Origin: Acidocella sp.
GTDB taxonomy: Bacteria > Pseudomonadota > Alphaproteobacteria > Acetobacterales > Acetobacteraceae
Length of the DNA stretch: 6,909 nt
NCBI GenBank assembly: GCA_029077775.1
Contig: JAQNCU010000159.1
Span: 1 to 6,909 of the forward strand
Direction: 5' to 3'
A program made the translations under genes and the position numbers. Positions 1 to 5,537 of this stretch are shown in pieces. Within the stretch, counting starts at the first letter, position 1. Every line of letters starts with the position of its first letter. The notes under the pieces were generated by a model. The model was given only the letters and a program-made list of their open reading frames with translations, searched no databases and had not been told where the DNA came from.

Positions 1-1406
1 ACCACCGAGCCAGCCCGGCCCGATGGGGTATTTTCCTCCACCATCGCCTGCTCGAACATCGCCAACAGAAACATCAGCAACGCGGTCTTGCCGGAACCAA
101 TCGGCCCGAAGATGATCGTCATTGCCACGTCGGCAACGTGCGGCACACAGTCATAGACTGTGCCACCATCCGTGCGGAACCTTGCGATCGGCGCGCCCCA
201 GTGGCCAGTTTGCTCACCCGCTGGAAAATTATCAAAGCTGGATAGACCCGCGAAATTGCGGGAATTGATTGCCCCGGGTCGCGTGCGCCATTCCAGATTG
301 CCCGGCAGTTGCGACCAGAAGGCCGCTTCCAACCCCAGCCGCTCCTCAACCACCACGGCACCCGCATCAGCCAACCGCCCGCGCGCCCGGCCCGCGTGCT
401 CCTCTACCGCCGCTAAACTATCCCCATAGACCGCCAGCGAAAGGTGATGCGCACCCATGACAAATTCATTGGACGCCAGGGCATCCGCCGCTTCCTCCAA
501 CCCGGCGATCTGGCTGACCGCCTTGTCCTGCGCCCCCAGCATCTGGGCGGATTTTAGGGACAGCCGGTCCTGCGCCTGAGCGCGGGTGACGAAGGCGAAA
601 GATTGCGCCAGCACGATGGGGAACGGCACGGAGAGCAGCGTGTTCAGCATCCCCGGCCTCGTTTTCGCCGGATATTCCCGAAAGGAGAAAATCGTCCCGA
701 ATAAGCTCTTATCCGGCGCGCGGATCTCTATGCCCCGCCGCCCGCAAATAACGCGATCGGTGTAAATCGAATCACCAAGATGCCCGGAGACGACAGGCAC
801 CGGAAGCGGCCGACCCGTGATAACCAGCCGCAACGCCTCGGCGATTTCCGAGAAGGCGATCCCATCCCGCTCATACACACCAAGGCGCCGGACTCTGAAC
901 CCTTCCAGCCCATTGGCCAAAACAAGCCATTGGTCCTCTAACTCTCGCGCCAGCCCATCCGCTGCTTCCGGGGATCTACGCCCGAGCCGCGCCCATCTTC
1001 TGGCCATGCCCGAGCCAAGCGGGCTGCGCGGCGAGATCAGCAGGCTGATAAAATAATCGTTCCGGTACAGCCGACCCGCCAGCACCTTGTCACGGTATGC
1101 GGCGTCCAGCGCGTGGGCAAAGCCGGAGCTGAAGCAGCGGGTGGGTGCTGCCCCCAGATCGGCATGGCGCACCAGATGCGTATGGATGGCGACATTATCA
1201 TCGGCGAGGTTGCGGTAGGTCGTGTTCAGCAGCCGCAGTCTTGCATTACACAACGCATGATCGGCCAGCTCGAACGCCTGGCCCTCAACATGCCCCATCG
1301 CCATTAGAGCCCCGCTTTCCAGGAGAACGGTTTGCGGCCCGATATGCCCGATATAGGGCAGATATTGCGTGGCGGCGCGCTCGGCGCGGGCGCTATCCCC
1401 CCACAT
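1..1406 (-). CDS. virB4: VirB4/TrbE-family conjugation ATPase (partial, N-terminal part)
   Basis: This is the cytoplasmic ATPase that powers pilus assembly and substrate transfer in type IV secretion systems. Reading the minus strand from ATG 1406-1404 gives an uninterrupted frame of 468 codons that leaves the window at base 1, so the C-terminal half (Walker B and the rest of the motor domain) is missing. The N-terminus (RAERAATQYLPYIGHIGPQ) looks like the usual start of this family. The CagE/TrbE/VirB domain fills the middle, and the P-loop GPIGSGKT is at residues 434-441, followed by a typical ALLMFLLAMFEQ helix. The start overlaps the end of virB3 by 14 bp, which implies translational coupling. 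The frame stays open a little further upstream, but 1406 is the ATG that matches family length. No internal stop or frameshift was seen. The assignment is secure; whether it is Vir- or Trb-type is less certain. Confidence 0.93.
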   Translation of the reverse strand, partial: MWGDSARAERAATQYLPYIGHIGPQTVLLESGALMAMGHVEGQAFELADHALCNARLRLLNTTYRNLADDNVAIHTHLVRHADLGAAPTRCFSSGFAHALDAAYRDKVLAGRLYRNDYFISLLISPRSPLGSGMARRWARLGRRSPEAADGLARELEDQWLVLANGLEGFRVRRLGVYERDGIAFSEIAEALRLVITGRPLPVPVVSGHLGDSIYTDRVICGRRGIEIRAPDKSLFGTIFSFREYPAKTRPGMLNTLLSVPFPIVLAQSFAFVTRAQAQDRLSLKSAQMLGAQDKAVSQIAGLEEAADALASNEFVMGAHHLSLAVYGDSLAAVEEHAGRARGRLADAGAVVVEERLGLEAAFWSQLPGNLEWRTRPGAINSRNFAGLSSFDNFPAGEQTGHWGAPIARFRTDGGTVYDCVPHVADVAMTIIFGPIGSGKTALLMFLLAMFEQAMVEENTPSGRAGSV

Positions 1407-1728
1407 CGCGCATGCCCCGGTAACGAGCGCGGCCACGAACCGGTGCCGGTGACACCGAGGCCCCGCCCCATCTCTTACCGTCAACTGACCGGCCTGCGGT
1501 GCGCAAATACAGCAGCACAACGCCGACAGCGTTATAATCCCGCGCCACCAGCTCCCGCGCCGCCAGCCAGAGCGGCGCCATGACCACCAAATAAAGCGGG
1601 TTCTTGAAGATCACGACGATTAGCCCCGCCAGCATGAGCAGCATCGCCCCCAGGGTCAGCGGCACGCCCATGAACATCGCGGGCCTCGTCGCCGCGAGAT
1701 AAAGCGTGTCTGCCTCAAGGGGTTCCAT
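1393..1728 (-). CDS. virB3: VirB3/TrbD-family type IV secretion inner-membrane protein
   Basis: VirB3 is a small inner-membrane protein that works with VirB4 in pilus biogenesis. The 111-residue product is the usual size. It has a short polar N-terminus (MEPLEADTLYLAATRP), two hydrophobic stretches at about residues 18-41 and 43-57, and a soluble tail. The tail carries YNAVGVVLLYLRT and a basic end (SVDGKRWGGASVSP), a pattern characteristic of this family. It starts 1 bp after the virB2 stop and its end overlaps virB4 by 14 bp. No strong Shine-Dalgarno sequence precedes the ATG, so translation is probably coupled to virB2. Position between a VirB2-like pilin and VirB4 is the canonical virB2-B3-B4 order and strongly supports the call. 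Confidence 0.92.
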   Translation of the reverse strand: MEPLEADTLYLAATRPAMFMGVPLTLGAMLLMLAGLIVVIFKNPLYLVVMAPLWLAARELVARDYNAVGVVLLYLRTAGRSVDGKRWGGASVSPAPVRGRARYRGMRDVGG

Positions 1729-1729
1729 C

Positions 1730-2089
1730 TCAGCCGCCCCCGGTCAGAGTTTGGCCGAGATAGGAAGCGCCAAACATGATGACGATGCCACCAATGATGC
1801 CCGCAATCACCCCCAGCGACGCCCGGCCGAACATGAACAGGAACCCGATGCCGATAATCCCGAGCACGGCGATCGTCTCACCAAACGGTCCCAGGATGAA
1901 GGTGCAGACATTATTGATCATCGTCTGCGGGCTGGCCCCGCCCGAGACGGTCTGAGCATAGGCGAACGCAGGAAGCCCAAGCATGACCGCCAGCAGCGCC
2001 ACGGGCCACGTTCGGGCGGCCACGGGCCATCTGGTCAGGCGAAACATCTGCGCCTGTGCAAGAAGCATCGGGGCGATCATGTCCATCAT
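1730..2089 (-). CDS. virB2: VirB2/TrbC-family conjugative pilin precursor
   Basis: VirB2 is the major pilin subunit: exported to the inner membrane, processed, then assembled into the conjugative pilus. The 119-residue precursor has a basic N-terminal stretch, a hydrophobic signal segment (about residues 29-42) and a likely signal-peptidase site after AFAYA (45/46). The mature part has two hydrophobic segments, about residues 72-88 and 92-110, separated by the short polar turn GRASLG, as expected for TrbC/VirB2 pilins. It ends in a glycine-rich tail (LTGGG). The ATG at 2089 overlaps the virB1 stop in an ATGA arrangement and has GAGG five bases upstream. A second ATG follows immediately, and Met15 is a further possible start giving a more typical signal-peptide length. 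Mature length of about 74 residues fits the family. Confidence 0.93.
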   Translation of the reverse strand: MMDMIAPMLLAQAQMFRLTRWPVAARTWPVALLAVMLGLPAFAYAQTVSGGASPQTMINNVCTFILGPFGETIAVLGIIGIGFLFMFGRASLGVIAGIIGGIVIMFGASYLGQTLTGGG

Positions 2090-2838
2090 GGCGACCTCGT
2101 CGTTTGGGGTGGGGAATCAGCCTCAGCGGACGCGGCATTGCTTCGCCCGGCGACATCCAGCCCGAGCGGCACCAGCCAGGGCGCGCCATGGGCCTGCGCA
2201 TAATGACCCATGGCGGAAACATCCCACACGGGTGGCATGTCCAGCGCGGTGGCGGGTGGTAGCGGTGACGCGGAAAGACCAGATTCCGCCTCGTCCGCAT
2301 GGCGCATCACGCGCCTCGCATAGCCGTTCATGATGCCTTTGAGCGGTGAGCCGGTATTGTAGATCGACAACGCCATGAGCAAAGCGGCCTGCTGCCCGGC
2401 CTTGACCGGGCCGCCGCCATAAGCCGCCCGCAACACCGCGGCACCGGCCGCCAGTGATGCACAAGGATCGAGCGCCGCGCCGATCGTCATCCCCAGCGCA
2501 GGCAGATTGGCGCTGTTGATTTGCATCAGGCCCAGATCGACAAAATGCCCCTCGGCGATCCATGCGGTCGCCTGAGCCTCGGCGTTGGCCAGGCTCGCCG
2601 GGCTGGCACTGAAGTGAGTGCTGTTATCGTGCAGCATCCACGGATAAAAATTGCTCTCCGTGCGGGCAACACCGCGCAGAACCCTCTCCGGCACCCCTGG
2701 CGCGCATCGCGCCGCGAGCGTGGCAAAATCCGCATCCGATAAGGTTGCCGCGAAAACCGGCGCCGGGCTGATCGCGCTCAGGCACAGCAGCACACCGGCG
2801 AGCCGATATCCGCGCAACCTTTCCCGCCCCGCGGCCAT
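2086..2838 (-). CDS. virB1: VirB1-type lytic transglycosylase
   Basis: This periplasmic muramidase opens peptidoglycan locally so the secretion channel can be built. The 250-residue protein begins with a signal peptide (hydrophobic segment about residues 13-22, probable cleavage after APVFA at 30). The goose-lysozyme/SLT fold follows. The catalytic glutamate is E61 in the ARTESNFYP motif, the DLGLMQINS motif is at 101-109, and SIYNTGS lies at 158-164; these are the standard SLT signatures in the right order. Cys45 and Cys126 could form a disulfide. The C-terminal 60 or so residues form a variable tail, common in VirB1 proteins. The ATG directly abuts the luxI stop (0 bp), and the stop overlaps the virB2 start by 4 bp. 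In IncP systems the equivalent gene is trbN, normally far downstream, so its position directly behind luxI is unusual. Confidence 0.93.
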   Translation of the reverse strand: MAAGRERLRGYRLAGVLLCLSAISPAPVFAATLSDADFATLAARCAPGVPERVLRGVARTESNFYPWMLHDNSTHFSASPASLANAEAQATAWIAEGHFVDLGLMQINSANLPALGMTIGAALDPCASLAAGAAVLRAAYGGGPVKAGQQAALLMALSIYNTGSPLKGIMNGYARRVMRHADEAESGLSASPLPPATALDMPPVWDVSAMGHYAQAHGAPWLVPLGLDVAGRSNAASAEADSPPQTTRSP

Positions 2839-3453
2839 TTACGTCACCAGAACCGGCCGCCCGCGCAATCGGGCGGCCAGGCGCTGACGCATGGTTGACA
2901 GCACCGCCGGCGTTGCCTCCCAGATACCGGCGGTTATGTTCCCAATCTCCGGCCGTGCCCGCGCCAAAACCTCCGGGCACCAACCGATCCGCGCATAAAT
3001 GCGCGTCATCGGCGTGTCGTAAACACCGACGATGAATTCGATGCCCGACGCCAGGCAAAGCTCACACAGGCCGATCAGCAATTCAGCGGAGACAATGCCC
3101 ACATCCTGTTCGGCCCTATCCAGAACCGGCGGCACGCAAAACCGCGTGCATTCCCAGATCGTGGGCGCCGCCACGTCCACGTCATCATCGAAAAAATGCC
3201 TGAACTCACTTTGCAGCATTGTCGGCCCGATGGTCGCCAACAATCGCAAGGAACCCCGCACTTGCTGATGCTCATCGACCGCAAGGAGATAGACCGGATC
3301 AGCCTCTTCATCGTAGCGATCAACCTCATGGCCGTCTTTGACCACCACATCCCATCCCATGCGGTCATGAAAGACCGCCGTGCGGGATTGAAACATCTGG
3401 TCGAATAATGCGGGATGCTCGATCCTGTCATCCTGGCTCAAAGTTATGATCAT
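2839..3453 (-). CDS. luxI: LuxI/TraI-family acyl-homoserine-lactone synthase
   Basis: This enzyme makes an N-acyl-homoserine-lactone signal from S-adenosylmethionine and an acyl donor. The 204-residue product has the normal length and carries the conserved LuxI residues at standard positions: R24, F28, W34, D45, D48, R70 (in RGSLRLL), F84, E101 and R104 (in WECTRF). It therefore looks catalytically intact. Acyl-chain specificity cannot be read from the sequence. The ATG has GGAG five bases upstream, immediately preceded by a small inverted repeat (3463-3479). It is the first gene of the block and runs without a gap into virB1, so signal production and transfer-channel genes are apparently co-transcribed. 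This gives the positive-feedback layout known from traI-trb of Ti plasmids. A luxR-family gene, split by a frameshift, lies 314 bp upstream on the same strand. Confidence 0.95.
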   Translation of the reverse strand: MIITLSQDDRIEHPALFDQMFQSRTAVFHDRMGWDVVVKDGHEVDRYDEEADPVYLLAVDEHQQVRGSLRLLATIGPTMLQSEFRHFFDDDVDVAAPTIWECTRFCVPPVLDRAEQDVGIVSAELLIGLCELCLASGIEFIVGVYDTPMTRIYARIGWCPEVLARARPEIGNITAGIWEATPAVLSTMRQRLAARLRGRPVLVT

Positions 3454-3462
3454 TTGTGCTCC

Positions 3463-3479
3463 GTTTCAGTTCTTGAAAC
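3463..3479 (-). repeat. 17-bp inverted repeat abutting the luxI ribosome-binding site
   Basis: Perfect 6-bp arms, GTTTCA and TGAAAC, surround a 5-base spacer. In the luxI mRNA leader the second arm ends right before CGGAG, the likely Shine-Dalgarno sequence, so the repeat could be a protein operator or a short RNA hairpin affecting translation initiation. The dyad is seen directly; its role is inference. Confidence 0.55.
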
Positions 3480-3578
3480 ATCATGGCCAACAAAATATCA
3501 GCGCCGCTTGCGGGAGAGATTTGACCGTCTTCAGCGCGGCGGATTCATGTTTACAAGCCAGATGATTCAGGCCGCAAT

Positions 3579-3600
3579 CTTCCGAATCGGAATCTTGACA
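3579..3600 (-). promoter_or_regulatory. 22-bp duplicated palindromic element, luxI-side copy (candidate operator)
   Basis: The core TTCCGA-A-TCGGAA (3580-3592) is a perfect 13-bp dyad. The full 22 bp occurs again, exactly but inverted, at 4873-4894. Read towards luxI (minus strand) it starts TGTCAAGA and ends GGAAG, 125 bp upstream of the luxI ATG. The other copy has the same sense relative to the plus-strand operon. A LuxR-type or other dimeric regulator site is plausible, but no published lux/tra box sequence matches it by eye. Confidence 0.6.
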
Positions 3601-3676
3601 GGCCTCTTCAATCGCGCGCCGAATAGAGGTTTTGTCTGGATTTTGGCCGTGTCCTACGCGCCGGACAACACAAACG

Positions 3677-3699
3677 CCCTGCCACATAAGATGACAGGG
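3677..3699 (-). terminator. Hairpin downstream of luxR (possible weak terminator)
   Basis: On the minus strand CCCTGTCA and TGGCAGGG can form an 8-bp stem (one G-U pair) with a 7-base loop, about 70 bp past the luxR stop codon at 3768. The following sequence (CGTTTGTGTTG) is only moderately T-rich, so it may be a poor intrinsic terminator or a hairpin of another kind. On the plus strand the stem has one mismatch, which favours the minus-strand reading. Confidence 0.4.
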
Positions 3700-3767
3700 T
3701 GATGCGTCAGGGGATTGATGATTTATGGGTGTTGGGTTTTTGTGATCGTGATGCGCGCGCTGCCCGC

Positions 3768-4494
3768 TTACGGGCGCAGCATTTCGCGTGACACCGTTTT
3801 GGCAATTGCCTGTGGGATCGTGGCACAATTGAGCTTAGCGCAGCCGGATGTCAGAAACAAGCGAACCGCCCGATCTGTAATGCCCAAGCTTGCCGCGACC
3901 TGCTTCACGGTCGCACCGCGCGCCGCATACTCCAAGCACGTCATCTCGCGCGGGCTTGGGTGCGGTATCCCGATAGCCCGAGAGCTCGACAATCCGATCA
4001 TGCATATAATGCCCGATCATCTGGCACTCTTTCATATAGCCGGCCCGGCGCTGTTCCCATTCTCTCATCGACATGTTGGCGGTGATTGTGAACAATGCGC
4101 GTTCGCCCCCGGCCCCTCGCACCGGCAGAGTTATACCTTGCCTGCCAACATCAAACCGGTCGGCTTCCGCGAAAAACCCGCGCGCCACAGCGTTTTCCCG
4201 GTCAAGACGCGCCCAATCCAACGGCAAGAAGCTCTTCGTGCCAGATACAACCACCGGATCGATTTTAAAGTAGTCGTTGTCCGTATACCGCGCGACCCAA
4301 CCTGGGTCATAAGTCAAAACCAGGATCGGATTGTACGTCTTCGCGCCGGGAATATAAACCGCGTGATAAGCCATATTCGCCAGATGATAGAATTTGCAAA
4401 TATTGCCCGCGATCTTCTGCATGGCTGCAAGGCTGGCGGCTTCGCCAATCTGGGTGACGATCTCTTGATAGCCATCATCCGATCCGGCAATCAT
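3768..4494 (-). pseudogene. luxR: LuxR/TraR-family quorum-sensing regulator split by a +1 frameshift
   Basis: LuxR-type regulators bind acyl-homoserine lactone through an N-terminal domain and DNA through a C-terminal HTH. The ATG at 4494 has GAGG six bases upstream. The signal-binding domain is intact, with the family residues W66, Y70, D79, P80, W94 and G120. After P179 the frame leaves the family pattern: it continues for 40 unrelated residues to a stop at 3835, giving 219 residues without an HTH. The HTH lies in the next frame, running SPREMTCLEYAARG ... LGITDRAVRLFL ... AKLNC to a stop at 3768. Removing one base from the CCC codon (complement of 3958-3960) joins the two into a 241-residue protein of normal LuxR length. 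The gene is either recently mutated, converted into a TrlR-like truncated inhibitor, or expressed through +1 frameshifting; a sequencing error is also possible. Confidence 0.88.
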
Positions 4495-4564
4495 CTAAAG
4501 CCTCACAGTTACACGGAGACAACGCCAAATTGCACTACCCGGTTCCAAATAATTGCGTAAATTG

Positions 4565-4593
4565 AAATATCAGTAATGTTTGAAGATAAGCAA
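4565..4593 (-). promoter_or_regulatory. Possible luxR promoter
   Basis: On the minus strand TTGCTT (complement of 4588-4593) and ATATTT (complement of 4565-4570) are 17 bp apart, in AT-rich DNA about 70 bp upstream of the luxR start codon. Both boxes are imperfect matches to the sigma-70 consensus, so this is a weak prediction. Confidence 0.3.
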
Positions 4594-4660
4594 TGGTCTT
4601 TGTTTTACACGAGCATTGCATCATCGCTGGCGCTCATCACCACGCCATCAGTAGCGGCCA

Positions 4661-4677
4661 GCATCATTCCGTGATGC
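4661..4677. repeat. 17-bp inverted repeat in the control region
   Basis: Perfect arms GCATCA and TGATGC flank a 5-base spacer (TTCCG). The 6-5-6 geometry is the same as that of the dyad next to the luxI ribosome-binding site, although the arm sequences differ. It could be a regulator or relaxosome-protein binding site; chance occurrence is not excluded. Confidence 0.4.
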
Positions 4678-4754
4678 CCATCCTACCACCGCTCATGTAT
4701 GCGCTAGCATTCCTTGGTCTGTTGTAGAAACGCAACCCGATACCACACCAGACC

Positions 4755-4850
4755 GATGAGATTAGAGATCAGGATCGAGCATAGGGATGAGGTTAGGATT
4801 GCACTCAGGATTGAGATTAGGAATCAGCATAGGAATGAGCACAGCTTTGG
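4755..4850 (+). repeat. Eight degenerate 12-bp tandem repeats
   Basis: Bases 4755-4850 divide into eight consecutive 12-base units with an approximate consensus GATTAGGATTGA; the units start at 4755, 4767, 4779, 4791, 4803, 4815, 4827 and 4839. The last unit is the most diverged. A 6-base sub-period (GATTAG/GATTGA) is also visible. The plus strand is purine-rich. Because 12 is a multiple of three, both strands stay open and encode four-residue repeats, but I read the array as non-coding. Possible roles are a binding array for a replication, partition or relaxosome protein. Confidence 0.7.
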
Positions 4851-4872
4851 GCTGAGGAACCAAATCTGGCTT

Positions 4873-4894
4873 TGTCAAGATTCCGATTCGGAAG
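4873..4894 (+). promoter_or_regulatory. 22-bp duplicated palindromic element, operon-side copy (candidate operator)
   Basis: This is the exact inverse-oriented copy of 3579-3600, with core TTCCGA-T-TCGGAA at 4881-4893. It ends 63 bp before the ATG of the plus-strand operon and has the same sense relative to that operon as the other copy has to luxI. That symmetry suggests a shared regulatory site for the two divergent transfer operons. Confidence 0.6.
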
Positions 4895-4957
4895 TTGAAA
4901 TTCCCGAAGCAACAATGCCAAGGTGACGCTTTAGATTTCACCAAGCCGGTTCACCAC

Positions 4958-5500
4958 ATGGCCCTCAAGCGCACCCCTTCCGATGATGAGATCAACGCCC
5001 TGGCGGCAAAGTTTCTTGCGCTATGGTCATCAGGTGATGTCATCCGCCCCTGGTTGCGCCTGCACGCTGAAATGCTGCTGGCGTTGGTGCAGAACGGCTG
5101 GTCATGGACAGCAATCGCGCGCGCCATGACGATGGCAGGCATCACCTACCGCACGGGCAAACCATGGACGGCGGATTGGCTGCAGAGCGAAGCCTACCGG
5201 GCACGCCTGCCATTGAAAGGCTATCGGCGCCGCAACCAGACAATGTCTTCGCAGAGGTTAGCGGCGCAAACACCGATGCCACCCGCTGCGCCAGAATCTG
5301 CACAATTTATCGAGCCATATCCATCGGATGTTGCGGGCGAGCCTGAATTTCAGCCAGCGCATTTTATCGATTGGGAGGTCAGACGCTCAGATACTGACGC
5401 ACCACCAGCTGACGAGCAAGCCGCCCCCATCATCCGACCGCCAGCGCCTACCTACGATGAAGTCATGGAGCGCCTGCTAGGCAAAAAGCCGCCGTCATGA
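4958..5500 (+). CDS. Putative DNA-binding transfer protein (possible TraK-like oriT binder)
   Basis: I do not recognise this 180-residue protein with certainty. Residues 1-95 look folded and basic. The segment SWTAIARAMTMAGITYRTGKPWT (about 49-71) resembles the helix-turn-helix of recombinase-type DNA-binding domains, with the pattern IA-x-AL-x-x-AGI followed by TG-x-xW. Residues 96-180 are proline-, alanine- and acid-rich and probably disordered, ending in a short helix (YDEVMERLLGKK). The start is uncertain: the frame is open from a TTG at 4895, but ATG 4958 begins the conserved-looking sequence (MALKRTPSDDE). No good ribosome-binding site precedes it. It is the first gene of a plus-strand block with a P-loop ATPase and a coiled-coil membrane protein. 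In IncP plasmids that order corresponds to traK-traL-traM, where TraK binds oriT; the parallel is inference. Confidence 0.75.
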   Translation: MALKRTPSDDEINALAAKFLALWSSGDVIRPWLRLHAEMLLALVQNGWSWTAIARAMTMAGITYRTGKPWTADWLQSEAYRARLPLKGYRRRNQTMSSQRLAAQTPMPPAAPESAQFIEPYPSDVAGEPEFQPAHFIDWEVRRSDTDAPPADEQAAPIIRPPAPTYDEVMERLLGKKPPS

Positions 5501-5537
5501 GCAAGGCCTATCAACCTCTGTAAAAAGGAGCCCCACA

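Larger units (their letters stand above)
3454..3767. other. Intergenic region between luxR and luxI (luxI promoter region)
   Basis: No convincing gene lies in these 314 bp. Open frames across it have no recognisable protein features and overlap control signals. It holds a 17-bp dyad against the luxI ribosome-binding site (3463-3479), one copy of a 22-bp duplicated palindromic element (3579-3600) and a hairpin just past luxR (3677-3699). The luxI promoter should be here, but I see no strong -35/-10 pair. An AATCAT hexamer on the minus strand (complement of 3562-3567) is a weak -10 candidate downstream of the 22-bp element. Confidence 0.6.
4495..4957. other. Gene-free control region between luxR and the plus-strand operon
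   Basis: These 463 bp contain no credible gene. The part next to luxR (about 4540-4620) is visibly richer in A and T than the coding regions. From left to right it holds a possible luxR promoter (4565-4593), a 17-bp dyad (4661-4677), eight degenerate 12-bp repeats (4755-4850) and the second copy of the 22-bp palindromic element (4873-4894). The transfer origin of an IncP-like system would be expected beside the first plus-strand gene, so oriT could lie here, but I cannot identify a nic site. Confidence 0.6.

Noticed and set aside
1145..1583. Plus-strand open frames opposite virB4 and virB3
   Set aside because: They are arginine/proline/alanine-rich antisense shadows of clearly conserved minus-strand genes.
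3415..3828. Open frames of 95 (plus) and 115 (minus) codons across the luxR-luxI gap
   Set aside because: They overlap the luxI start or the luxR end, have no recognisable motifs, and run through the dyad, the 22-bp element and the hairpin.
3715..4560. 281-codon open frame on the plus strand
   Set aside because: It lies entirely antisense to the luxR gene and its composition has no protein-family features; the minus-strand frames carry clear LuxR motifs.
4767..4812. ATCCTG motifs on the minus strand (in units at 4767 and 4803) as IncP-like nic sites
   Set aside because: They arise from the repeat unit itself, and I see no flanking inverted repeat or conserved nic context, so a transfer origin cannot be claimed here.
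3579..4894. The 22-bp inverted repeats as ends of a small transposable element carrying luxR
   Set aside because: No transposase lies between them, no target-site duplication is visible at the outer edges, and the repeats are internally palindromic, which fits an operator better.
4714..4944. Open frames of 70 (plus) and 60 (minus) codons with four-residue repeats
   Set aside because: The peptide repeats are a by-product of the 12-bp DNA repeat, which keeps all frames in register; there is no good ribosome-binding site.
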